DNA from: Lenzites betulinus
Lineage: Eukaryota; Basidiomycota; Agaricomycetes; Polyporales; Polyporaceae
DNA length: 64,000 nt
Reading direction: 5' to 3'
Assembly: GCA_022264855.1 (NCBI GenBank)
Contig: JABYQU010000008.1
Span: forward strand, 310,001-374,000
Shown here: positions 14,201-25,600 of the stretch, piece after piece
How the letters are laid out: each line of letters opens with the position of its first letter
How positions within the stretch are numbered: position 1 is the first letter of the stretch
The notes under the pieces: model-generated
Database searches by the model: none
Seen by the model: only the letters and a program-made list of their open reading frames with translations
What the model was told of the DNA's origin: nothing
Made by a program: the position numbers and the translations under genes

Positions 14201-15532
14201 AGATACACGCTCCGTCGAGAAGATCATAGTGCGAACGAGCTGGCCCTGAGCAGTTCCGAAACCTGTGCGCAGGACGACACCAAGGCAGCCGCCATCGGGG
14301 GTTTCGCCGCCGCTTGTTGCCTGCAGTAGCTTCGTTCCGGCGAATAGTACGGCACCCTTATGAGCGCTGTCTACGTCGAGGCTCTCATTGGCCTCCAGGA
14401 GTGCGATAGATTCTTTCAGCAGAGGGGTAGACTCGCCGGAGAGCATGGCTTCGTTGACGATACCTGTCCCGCGAATGAGGAGGATGTCCGCCGGAATATT
14501 GGTTTCTGTTTGCTGTCTAGCTGTATGCAATTGTCAACCAATTTGAACGGTACAGCCTCTCTGATTGCATTTGCCACTGACCGATCGAGATGACGTCGCC
14601 GGGAAGTAGCTCGTCACTCTGTACCTGTTCCCATTTTCCGAGGCGCAAGACATGCACAGGGTAGGGCGCGATAGACATCGTGCGGAACTCGGTCAGGGTA
14701 CGCACCCGTTGCCAGACGACAGTACACTCGAAGACGACCAGCATGAAGAGCGTGAAGAGGCTGTAGTACCAGTATTCGTCCAGACACCAGAGCGCCACGC
14801 AGAAAATCTGGAAGACGAAGAAGGGCGCGGTCGCGTGCTCGCCGAAAAGCTCCACGAAAGACGGGATGGGGATATTGTATTCGTTCTTGCCGTATAAGGT
14901 TTTGAGCGAAGTGATTTCAGCCTCTGACAAGCCCTTAGGTGCGAGGAAAGAGCCAAGCGGAGGTGCCGAGGAGCAAGGGTACGGCAGCTTAGCGAACGTG
15001 ATGGGAGACGGCGTCGTGACCACATAGGTGTCCCGCTGGTAGTTGAACGTGTACGTTGACGGATTCGAGGGGTCCTTCTTCTCGAGCGCGACAATTTCGC
15101 CCTCGCCACGATGTTGTGCCGGGATGATTCTTACACGGTTGGCATCTTCAAGAGACCGTGCCTTGAGAAGCCATGATAAGCCCTTGAAAAGGTGTCCCGC
15201 TATGTATACTGCTCACCTTTCTAGTCGTGACCCATGCCCGTGCACCAGTGTTCCAACGGGTGACGAGAAAGCTTAGCGCGTGACCCAACCCAAGGGAAAC
15301 GCATGCAAGGAACGTCCACTCTTCGCTTTTGAGCCAGTCGTCGTACTTGATAAAGTAGGCGTATGCAAGGACGGGGTAGAGAGACAGAAAAGGAACAGTG
15401 TAGAGGTGGTACTGCCAAGGGAGAGCGACGTGAAGGGTCGCGCCCACAATTTCGGACGACTCGACCTTGACCGAGCTCCTGGGGAAATGGTTAACATCTT
15501 GACGGACAGTAACAGTAGACGTGTACTTACAT
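11232..15532 (-). CDS. SPF1: P5A-type ATPase of the endoplasmic reticulum (Spf1/ATP13A1)
   Basis: ER-membrane P5A ATPase, known in yeast and animals as a dislocase that removes mistargeted tail-anchored helices. Landmarks along the minus strand: N-terminal membrane segments (15250-15410); the HATAPFF-like segment of the P5A family (14820); the A-domain LSGEST (14430); PPELPMELS, diagnostic for P5A (13960-13990); the phosphorylation site DKTGT (about 13800); the nucleotide-domain KGAPE (13390); the hinge GDGTND (12590-12610); and C-terminal membrane helices (12040-11300). The tail is basic and charged and ends at TAA 11232. I estimate about 1,200 residues over a dozen or more introns. The start codon appears to be split: AT at 15531-15532, then a 52-nt intron (15479-15530), then G at 15478, giving [13 protein letters not shown]. 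It lies in a tandem minus-strand row with the RING gene and YKT6. Confidence 0.93.
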
Positions 15533-15988
15533 TGTGAGCTTGCGCCGAAAGGGGCGGTGGTCCTGAGGCGAAAGGGAGAAAGCTTGGAAGGACGTGGAGG
15601 AGAGGCGTAAGCCACGTCGGGCCAGGAACACGCCCGCTCATCCGTACAGCTTCGCACGTGACCTCGACGTCAATCCCCCAACCGTTCCTAGTTCTTCCCC
15701 TGTAGGTACCAGTCTTTCAGCCGCGCACCCCGGTCTTGGGAAACGAGGGGAGCAATCCAAAAGACCTCCTAGTCCATGAGTAAATGGTATAAATTCCGTT
15801 CGCCGACCAGTCCGAGAACGATCATAATACTACACGCGAAACGCAGGGCATCTAAGTACAGAGAAGTAATATACGGCCGCAGGCATTCAATCATGGTATG
15901 CACGTCGGGACGCCGAGCCATAACAGGTCGTGAACATCGTAGTGTGTGCTGGGAGTAGGCGAGCGATCGCAAAGCGGAGATGATTGGT
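15533..15988. other. intergenic, SPF1 upstream / YKT6 3' region
   Basis: About 450 bases holding the SPF1 5' leader and promoter and the YKT6 3' UTR. An ATG at 15641 (minus) lies upstream of, and out of frame with, the SPF1 start, so it could form an upstream reading frame if transcription starts before it. Nothing else seen. Confidence 0.4.
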
Positions 15989-16773
15989 TTACATGATAAC
16001 GCAGCAAGAGTTTTGCTATACACAAACGTGAGCGGATTGTGCGGAGGACGAGACCGTCGGATACGTACCTTCTTCGCCGTCTTGTAGAACATCTTGCTCT
16101 GGGCGGAGAGAGCCGTTGAACGATCGACCAAGTCATTGATCTTCTCTCCACGCTGAAGCACCGATTCGATCGTCTTGTGCTATAGTGTGCGTGGCATCAG
16201 TATTCCCTTTCAAATGACACAAGCGAGAGCGGGCTGAGAGAAGGACGTACGAGAACAATCTTCGTCTCATCCAGTTCCTGCTGGACCTTCATGATAGCAT
16301 CAGCCTGTCGGGGATCCTGGTACTTCTGCAAGTACGCGTTGATCTCAGGGAAGGATATAGCGGTGGGCGTCGCATAGGAAGCTTTGGGGACTTTGGCAAT
16401 GAAGTCATCCAGAACCTTGGTCAGGAGGGAGAATGCGGGTCGCACTGGATACTCGTGGTCCGCAATAATAACAGCTGAGGGCATCAATTAGACCTCCGGT
16501 AATATACTAGATGCAAACCCCGGGAATGGACGCACCTGCTAGCTGTTCGGATCCACCGCGGTTGTAAACGTGGGCCGTGTATGAGTTCTCCTGGACGCTC
16601 TGGCGCTGGCCTTGCGGTGTGCGCTCTACTATTGTCTTGGTGAAGAAGGACAAGAACTCGGCGACTGAACCTCGCTGGTAGAAGGAGAAGGAGGACAGGT
16701 CGGACGCGCTGATGAGGATAGTTGAGGTGCTGTTGGGCGGGGCGAGAACGACAGCCAAAGAAAAGACCTTCAT
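15989..16773 (-). CDS. YKT6: v-SNARE Ykt6
   Basis: Lipid-anchored R-SNARE acting in ER-Golgi, Golgi, vacuolar and autophagosome fusion. The roughly 200-residue product has an N-terminal longin domain ([10 protein letters not shown], then [26 protein letters not shown]). A SNARE helix follows with [18 protein letters not shown], the central Arg in VLQRGEK, and [10 protein letters not shown]. It ends in a CAAX-type box, NSCCVIM, on its own 27-nt last exon (15989-16015). The paired cysteines fit the known palmitoyl plus prenyl anchor. Introns fall near 16496-16535, 16182-16250 and 16016-16068. Start at ATG 16773 matches the family exactly. Confidence 0.96.
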
Positions 16774-17213
16774 AGTGAGAGAGTTATCGTATACAGATGC
16801 GGCCCTGGATGATTCGGGGCAAAGACGAAGAGTGGAACGTGGTGCAGAGCAAGAGTCGATTGAAACGGTTGCGGTGCTGTAACTCGCGCTGGACGTAGAG
16901 CGCGTTAGACGCCCATTTCTACTCACCGCTCGGCGCTCGCGAGCCGTTTCTAGAAGAAACCCTTTCCTGGGAGCCTGAAAGTCCAAGGCGTGCAACAAGT
17001 ATTTGTCCAGTTTGTGCAGATTTATAGGTGGGCGTGGAGTGTTGTTTATAATACACATGTGCAGATATTATCCAGGTGCAATCGTAAGCTATTGTAGGGG
17101 CGAATTGAAGACCGAATATCACGTTCTCGACACGGGGAAGCACAGTCGTACAGAAGAAAAACTGGGGACGGATATCGACGCGCACAGCGCGCACGACACG
17201 CGTGTACTCGATG
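16774..17213. other. intergenic region between YKT6 and the proline-rich gene
   Basis: About 440 bases that should contain the YKT6 promoter and the 3' UTR of the next minus-strand gene. No coding segment, repeat or clear motif seen. Confidence 0.4.
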
Positions 17214-18951
17214 TCACGCATCGTACATGCTCATGGCTTCATCCAGGGCCTCCGGGTCAAAATCGAACGGGATGTCGCCGTAGCTCGAGTCCGCTTCCTG
17301 CCCCTCCTCCATCGGGTCCCTCGGCTCAGCTCTACGCGCAGACATCTCCAGCGTGGGCGGGGCAATTTGCACAGGATTGTGCGCGCGAGACCCGCTCGTA
17401 AAACCGACTGCGCGGGCAGCGATGTACGGGGGATCGGGGATAATAGGGGAGGCGCTCCGCTGTATGGCTCGCGTGTCAAAGCCTCCATTCGTGCTTGTGC
17501 TTGTGGCAGTCCGCGTAGGATTCGTGCAGACGAGCTCGTCCTCCGCTGCATTACCCTGCCTCGATTCAGCCGTTGTAACAGGCTTTTTGAACGGCACCTT
17601 GAACCCAGCGATAACCCTCGGGGGCTCCCTCGGTACTTGGTACTTGCTCACACCTCCAGCGCGTATAGTGGGACGCATCCCCAGCGCAGGCGGACGTCGC
17701 TGTGATGGTCGTGGAGGCTCAGCGGGCTGGGAGGCTGATCCAGGCGCACTCTGAGAGAGTGAGGGCATGACGTATGGGCGGGATAGGGCTGGCGATTGTG
17801 AGATTGGGGGAGGATGCCTCTGGTTAGCCGGAGCTTGGGAGTGCGTGCGCTGGGACTGAGAAGAGATGAAGGAGGAGGGCGCTGGACGCGGAGGTATCGG
17901 TGCGGGGGGTGGAGGCATGGCGTAACCGGATAGCCGTCCTAGGGTAACGGGCGAGGGGATGATGGGGCTCGACGGTTGCTCTGGCATGGAATGTTGAGAG
18001 TTCGCAGGGGTGAGTGGACCAGGTCGTGTATTTCCATAAGACGCAGACGGGTCTTCGGAGTGACGCCTAGCAAGAGGGCCTTGAGGAAGGCTCGTGGGCG
18101 ACTCTGCGAAGGCAGATTGATTGCGCGACTTTCCGTTCGAACCGGCCGTGGATGATGTAGCGCGTTGTGGTATATGATGCTTCGGCGGAGGAGTGGGAGT
18201 ACTCGATGGGAAGTCCATCTCTTCATCATCATCGTCGTCCGGAGCGGAATTTACGAAGGAAGTCAACGACGGACGCCTGAATATCACCTTCGACGGCCCA
18301 GCAATGGGGCGCGCGCTGTCACTCGCCGTTGAAAGCGAGGGACTAATAGCAGGTGCATGAGAGTCTATGGAGTGGCTCTTGGGAATTGTCTGAGGACGTA
18401 TAGCGGTGACATCCTCGACAGTGCGCCTCCGCTGGAGAGTGCCAGATGAATGGCTTGACCTGTTTTCCTTGAGGGATGGATTGCGCTTGGCGGCCTTGCG
18501 CTTCGACAGTTCGAGACTGTAGTTGACGGTTTGGAAGGCTTTCCCGTTGAATAACTGAACGGCTTCACGGACTTCGGGATCCTGGGTTTCCGGGAGGAAG
18601 ACGGTATGACGAGGCTTATGAGCCGGATGATTGACATTACCCGGTCTTCGCGAGATAGAAACGTTCGCGGCCGAGGATTTGGTAGATAGTGCGAGGGAAT
18701 TTGATGCAGCTTCCTGAGGGGGTGGTGGCAAGTCTGGATAAAGTCTGTGGGTGTCGGGATGTGTAGAGAGGGAATGACGTACGATCCTGGACAATTGCTG
18801 AAAGCTCCGACCGAGGAGGAATCCAGTTGACTAGAGGGTTATCATCGTCTACTGCCCTGTGCGGGACGGTCTGTCCGGGCCACTCGTACAGGCCGTAGGG
18901 CTGAGAGCTTTGAGGCTCTTGACACACGTCCATGACATCTTCCTCGACCAT
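17214..18951 (-). CDS. uncharacterised proline/serine-rich protein
   Basis: I do not recognise the family. Two exons (18783-18951 and 17214-18733, intron 49 nt) give 562 residues in a clean frame. The N-terminal part looks the most structured: PYGLYEWPGQTVPHR, NPLVNWIPPRSEL, then FLPETQDPEVREAVQLFNG. A basic KRKAAKRN patch that could be a nuclear signal comes next. The middle is Ser/Pro-rich with an acidic run (DDDDDEEMD) and poly-proline. The C-terminus is acidic with aromatics (YGDIPFDFDPEALDEAM), which resembles a short binding or activation motif. No signal peptide or membrane segment. A nuclear scaffold or regulator is a guess only. It lies head to head with the myosin gene. Confidence 0.75.
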
Positions 18952-19613
18952 TTCCTGTCCTGGTGAGAATCCTGCAGGTAGGGTGTAATTGTAGGTCGCG
19001 TTTGCGCGTCACTACGCGCGACGGGGAGAACAAGAGGTGGGGGAAGAGCGAAGAAAGACGGGGAGGAGGAGGGAGTCGCGTGTAAAGTCGCTTTCACTTG
19101 CTGGTCACGTGGTCATGTCGCGTCGCGTCGCGTCAGTGGCCCCTCTTCTCGCCCTTGCCCAGAGCGCAGCGTTACGTAGAGCGAACTGGTACGGATGAGC
19201 ATCTTGTTGTTGCGTAGTATGTGATAATTCCGCGCTCTCCGCATGTCGAGGACTATGTCCTTGTAAACACAGTGAGCAGTCCGATTACGTGGTGCCGATG
19301 GTATGTGCGGGGCAAATAGGGCCGCAGTTCCCCTAACAAAAGAACGGTATGAACGTATACATGTGTTAGAAACGCGCGGGAAGGGTTCGGTACAAGTAGC
19401 AGATGTAGAGAGTCGAAAGGCAAGGAGCCGGCCGTGTTCATGGGCGCCTACTGGACATGCTGGTCGTCTAAACTGCCCGATATGGCATCCCCAGACGCGT
19501 CCCTCAGCAAGCGAACCTCCTCTCCTCCCTCTTGCCACTCGCACCCCTCCCTCCCCTCCCGCTGGGCTCCTCCCTCTTGCTTTCTCTCTGCCTCAGAGAC
19601 GCTGGCACACAAG
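18952..19613. promoter_or_regulatory. divergent promoter region, proline-rich gene / type II myosin
   Basis: A 662-bp gap between two outward-facing start codons. It holds CGTCGCGTCGCGTCGCG near 19118 and a strong C/T-rich tract (about 19515-19590) just before the myosin ATG, a common feature near fungal transcription starts. No TATA box picked out. Confidence 0.4.
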
Positions 19614-22600
19614 ATGCCGGCCCCAAGGCCATCTCAGAGCGCAGAGGCCGCTCGCGCTGCCGCTGCACAAGCCGAGTTCAATGAGAAGAAATGGGTCTGG
19701 GTCCCCGACGACAAAGACGGCTACCTCGCAGGATGGGTCGTAAAGGAAGAAGATGACGTGGGCCAAGTCGTTATGGCCGCAGGCGGAGAGGTACATTTCT
19801 CTCCTCGCACTATGCGCGTCCCTTCTTAATGCACAACCTGTGATTAGATCCGCAAGCTCCCCCTCTATGCCCTTTCCAAGATGAACCCTCCCAAGTTCGA
19901 TCGCGTGGACGATATCGCGGACCTTACATTTTTGAATGAAGCAAGCGTTGTCCATAATCTCCGCCTACGATATGGCTCTGGCTCCATCTATGTATGTCAT
20001 CTCCACCTGGCTGAACATCAAGAGTGCAGTATGCACATATTAGCCGCCCTGGTCCTAAACATCACTCATACTCTGAACCTACGCTTTCTTGCATACTAGC
20101 TCTGCATGGCACGACATTCTGAGAGGCGTAAGCGGAGCCCCGTGCATTCCGCGTGTCGTTCGCTGCTCCCATGTTATTGATGATCAACACGACCGTGCTC
20201 AATGGCCTACACACCACGAGCAATTGCTTCACAATTGCTTGCTTGGATGAACAGCCAATTTGGCTCATCAAGTTAGCTACTTATTCCTGTCTCTTCGACT
20301 GCTACTATGAATGCCACAACTCCTCGTCCCACCAAACTTTGCTGACTAGCATGTTACCTCCTCATAGACGTATTCCGGACTATTCTTGGTCGCTGTCAAC
20401 CCATATCAGCCTTTACCCCTCTATTCGGACGCAATTGTTCACCAATATCGTGGTAAACGTCGCGACGAGAACCCACCCCACATATTTGCCATCGCAGAAC
20501 GTGCCTGGGTGAACATGGGTGAGGAACGCGAGAACCAGAGCATTCTCATCACGTACGTTTACACAGTCATTTCCGCAACATAACTGTAACGGCAGCACAA
20601 CAGTGGCGAATCCGGTGCAGGCAAGACCGAGAGTACAAAGAAGGTTATCCAATACCTGGCTGCTATCGCGACGGACACCCATGCACCCGTAACGCCTTCA
20701 CATTCCCAGTCACCGTCTCTGGCAGGCGCAAACTCATTCAGTGGAGTGTTACCTGCCGTTGGTCTTCCCCGCACCAGCTCGTTCCGCAAACATGGCAAGG
20801 CGACGTCGGTGAGCGGGTCTGGCTCTGGCTTTAGCTTGACCGCGAAGGGGCGGCTTGGTCTTCTCGAGAGACAAATATTGCAAGCCAACCCCATCCTCGA
20901 GGCTTTTGGTAACGCACAGACGCAGAGGAACAATAACTCCAGTCGGTTCGGAAAGTTTATCCGTATCAGCTTCTCTCCTGACGGCAGCATCGCTGGCGCG
21001 AACATTGACTGGTATCTACTCGAGAAGAGTCGAGTGGTAGTCCGAAGTGAAGCCGAGCGCAGCTTCCACGTATTCTATCAGCTCATGGAGGGTGGTGGAA
21101 ACCTCAAAGGTATTGTACGAGTCGCTTGCTGAATGTATATACTGATCAAAACGCAGACACCTTGCTGTTGGATGGCGGTGTCGAGGACTACGAGTATCTC
21201 AACAAGAGCCGGCGGGAAGTTGACGGAATCGACGATCGCGAAGAGTGGAATCTGCTGAAGGTAGGGACTATCAATATATGTCGCCTTTGGACGTTTCCTC
21301 ATTTCTAGTCAGGCGGCCCTCGATACCGTCGGATTCACCGCAGCAGAACAACTCGATCTTTTCCGTGTGGTTGCTGCCGTTCTGCACATCGGCAACATCG
21401 TCATCAACGCTACCCGGTCCGACGATGCTGTGATGCCAGATCCTTCGCAAGCTGAGCGAGTGTGTCACTTGCTGGGTATCCCTCTCACCGAGTTTACCAA
21501 AGGTCTCCTGCGACCTCGAGTATTGGCGGGACGCGAATGGGTCACACAAGCACGCACGCGACAGCAAGCGCTTGACGAGCTTTCCGCTCTCTGCAAGACA
21601 CTGTACGAGAAGTCCTTCGGCATGCTTGTGGATCGGATTAATCGTGCGCTTGACCGCCCCTCGTCCAAGTCCACCTTCATTGGCGTATTGGATATTGCTG
21701 GTTTCGAGATTTTCGACATCAACGGGTACGAGCAGTTGCTCATCAACTACACGAACGAGAGGTTACAGCAGTTCTTCAACCACCACATGTTCGTGCTCGA
21801 GCAGGAGGAGTATGCGCGCGAAGGCATCGAGTGGGACTACGTCAACTTTGGCCTCGATTTACAGCCGACCATCGATCTTATCGAGACCAGCGGTGCGACT
21901 ATCGGCGTGCTCAGCCTGCTGGACGAAGAGTGCATCATGCCCAAAGCGACCGACCTGACGTTCACGAACAAGCTACACGCGTTATGGGCCACCGACCCCC
22001 CAGCAGGCGAGGAAGCGCATCCAGGAACGTTCAAGTACGAGCCCACACGGTTCGAGCAGGGTTTCATCGTGCACCATTACGCGGGACGCGTCGAGTACCG
22101 CACCGACGGCTGGCTCGAGAAGAACAAGGACCCTTTGAACGACAACCTCACGCGTGTACTTGCCGCATCCTCGGAGCGTTACATTGCCTCCCTCTTTGCC
22201 GAGTTCAGCGACGCGCCTGTTCCTTCCACCACTGGTGGAGCTAGCAATGCACTCTATGCCATGACCATCGGAAAGAAGCGTGGGCCCAAGAAGGGCGCCT
22301 TCCGCACGGTTGGGCAGCGGCACAAAGAGCAGCTTGCGAGCCTGATGGGGCAGCTACAGGCGACTCAACCTCACTTCGTGCGCTGCATCGTCCCGAATAC
22401 TCTCAAGAAGCCGGGGCGAGTCGATGTACCACTAGTTCTCGACCAGCTGCGCTGTAATGGTGTGCTCGAGGGTATTCGAATCGCGCGTCTTGGGTATCCT
22501 AACCGGCTCCCCTTCGTCGAGTTCCGCCAGCGTTACGAGGTCCTCACCCCAGGCATCATCCCGCCGGGTTACATGGACGGGCGCAAGGCCTGCCTCCGCA

Positions 22601-25600
22601 TGGTCGACGCACTCGAGCTTGACAAGTCCATCTTCCGCATCGGCACTTCGAAGATCTTCTTCAAGGCGGGTGTCCTGGCCGATCTCGAGGAGCGACGAGA
22701 TGCCTTGCTCTTCGATATTTTCTCCCGGCTTCAAGCAGTCGCGCGCATGTGGACCGCGCGGCGGCAGATGAAGAAGATCCTGAACAGGGCAGTGGCTATT
22801 CGTACAATCCAGCGCAATGCGCGGATCTACGGTGAGCTGCGCGACTGGCCTTGGTGGAACCTCTACACAAAGGTATGTGATGTGACTTGTGCGTACATGC
22901 AGTACGATATGCTAAACAAATGTATGTTTAGGTCCGCCCATTGTTGGCTGCGACGCGCAACGACGACGAGCTACGCAAGAAAGAGGCCGAGCTTCTCTTA
23001 GCGAAGGAGCGCGCTGAACGAGATCTGAAGGAGCGCGAGGCTCTCGAGAGCCTCAAAATGCGCCTTGAATCCGAAAAGCGCAAGGTCGAGGAGGACCTCG
23101 AGGCGGAGCGCGCGCTTGGTGTCGACAAGGATTCTCTGCTCGAGCGTAGCAAGAAGCACGAGCTAGAGCTCGAAGAGGAGGTTGCGGCTCTCCAGGCAGA
23201 CCTCGATACGCTCGACTCGCAACTCGATCGCGCGCTCAAGCTACAGCGCGAGAGCGAGGAGAAGCACAAGACACTGCAGCAAGCGTTCGATCAGGCCGCG
23301 GAGCACCTTGTCCGACTCGAGAGCGAGCAGCAGGAGTGGCAGGCGCGCGAGGGCGAGCTCAGCAGGCAGCTCGATGAGGCGCTCGAGGACCTCGATATTC
23401 TCGCCGCGGAGAAGGAGATGCTGGAGAAGCAGGCGGACGAGCTCAAGAACGTTGTCGCTCAGCGTGATGAGGATGTTGCTCGTACTAAGGAGCGCATGGA
23501 GACCACCATGTCAGACCTGGATACCAAGCTCGTCGCGGAGCAGCGGAACAAGTATGTATCGTTATCGCCTGTGTTGCTCTAACCGATACTAATGTAATGC
23601 AGGGATACACTGCGCGAGAAGGCGGATGGCCTGGAGAAGGACGTTCGTCATCTCAAGGAGCAACTCGCTGAAATGGGCCGCACCGCCAACGAGTACACGA
23701 GCATGATCAAGTCCAAGGAGCAGCAAGCCGATAGGCTCGCAACGGAGGTCGAGAAGTTGAAAGCAGAGCGAGAAAACCTTCTCAGAGAGATCGACGGGCT
23801 TCAAGCTGACATCAACACTATCTCTGCGGAGCTCGACTCGGAGCGCAACGACAAGCAGCGCAACGCGAACTCCCAAATCAAGCTACAAGCCGAGCTCGAC
23901 GAACTGCGTGCGCTGCTGGAGGCCAAGGTGAACGAGGAGACTCGTCGGAGCGAAGTCGCGAAGAGCAAGGAGGAGGAGCTCACAGACCTCCGTGCTCAAG
24001 TTGGCAAGCTCTCCGCGGACCTCACGGAGACCCGAAGGGTCGCTGCCGAGACGCAGAACAAGCTGAAGGTCGAACTGGAGACACTCGTTCGCGAGCACAA
24101 GAACATCCAGCAGAGCCATACATCCCTGTCAGATCGCGCCCAGGCGAGCCAGGCGCAGCTCAAGAAGACGGAGGCAGCTCTGTCAGACGCCGAGAAAGCA
24201 CGGCGCTCGCTGGAGTCTGAGCTTCAGTCTGTACGTTCGCGGGCCATCGACACCGACAATCAGCTTGCGGAAGTACAGAAGACGAAGGAGGTACGTGCTT
24301 TTGCTTGAGGTGTAAAGAATGGCCCTCACGTAGCTCCTCAGAGCCTCGAACGTCAGCTCGCTAGCACCCAGTCTCGATATACCGACTTCGAGGATGCAGT
24401 GCTCCAGCTCGAACGCGACAAGGGGGCCCTCGATCGCCAGGTTGAGACTCTCAAGAAGCAGCTTGAGGCGGAGACGGCGAAGCGCAGCAAGCTCGAGGAG
24501 ACTGCGCACAAGCACAAGGCGGAGGCGCATCGGCTAAAGGACATTAACGTCAAGTTCGAGCGTGACATGAACAAGATTCTCACTGACCTGAAGGCCCGCG
24601 AGTGGGAAGTCAAACAACTTGAGGCGAAGCAGGACAAGACCATCGTGGAGCACGTTCATGTCCTCGAAGAGGCTAAGCGCGTCACCGACCGCCAGCTTGC
24701 GGAAGCGCAGGTCGAGCTACAAAAGCAAGCCGCTTACATCCGCTCTCTGGAGAAGGCGAAGACACGACTAACGACTGAGGCGGAGGACCTTGCGCGCGAG
24801 AAAGCTAACGAGGAGGTTGCGTTGCGGGCTAAGGAGAAGAAGGCTCGCGATCAAGAAGCGAAGGCCACTCAGGCTCTGGTAGAGCTCGAGAACGAGCGTC
24901 GTATGCGCGAGGCCGCAGAGCTGCACGTCAAGCGTTTACAAAACGAGCTGAAGGACTCGCGGGCGCAGGTCGTGGAAGCCGAGCAGCGCATGTACACCGT
25001 GCAGAAGGCGAAGGACAATCTTGAGATCGAGCTCACGCGAATCGCCGACGAAACCGAAGGCCCAGAGTCATTCGCGAAGATACAGCGACAGTACGAGACC
25101 CGCATCGCGCAGCTCGAGCAGCAGCTAGATGAATCGGACCTGTCGAAGTCTGCGGCCGCGCGGATCAAGGACCATGTCGACCGCCAGCACGCTGAAATTC
25201 GCAGACTGATCATGAGCAGCGGTCCTAAAGACGACACGTTCCGCAATCGGCTTCTACGCGAGCTGCAGCTCGCGGACGAAGAGCTTGAACGGGAGCTCTC
25301 GCATCGGGCTCAAACACGCCAGCTCACTGGGCACCGGACGGGAGAGCAGAGGCTCGCCAACGTCACACCCACCAAGCCCAGGGCCAACGGCTCCGTTCGT
25401 TTCAAGGACGTCCCCACGGAGATTCCTCGTACACCCGAACGTCATGCCCAGGTCGACAAACTGCGCCAGCAAGTTCAAGCCCTCGAGCTACAGATGGCGG
25501 CCTCTCATCGGATCCGCCAATACTTGGAGACCTCATTGCGGGAGATGACCGAGGAACTCCAGAACAGCGACGGGTCGAAGCAGTCCTTCGAATCCTACCG

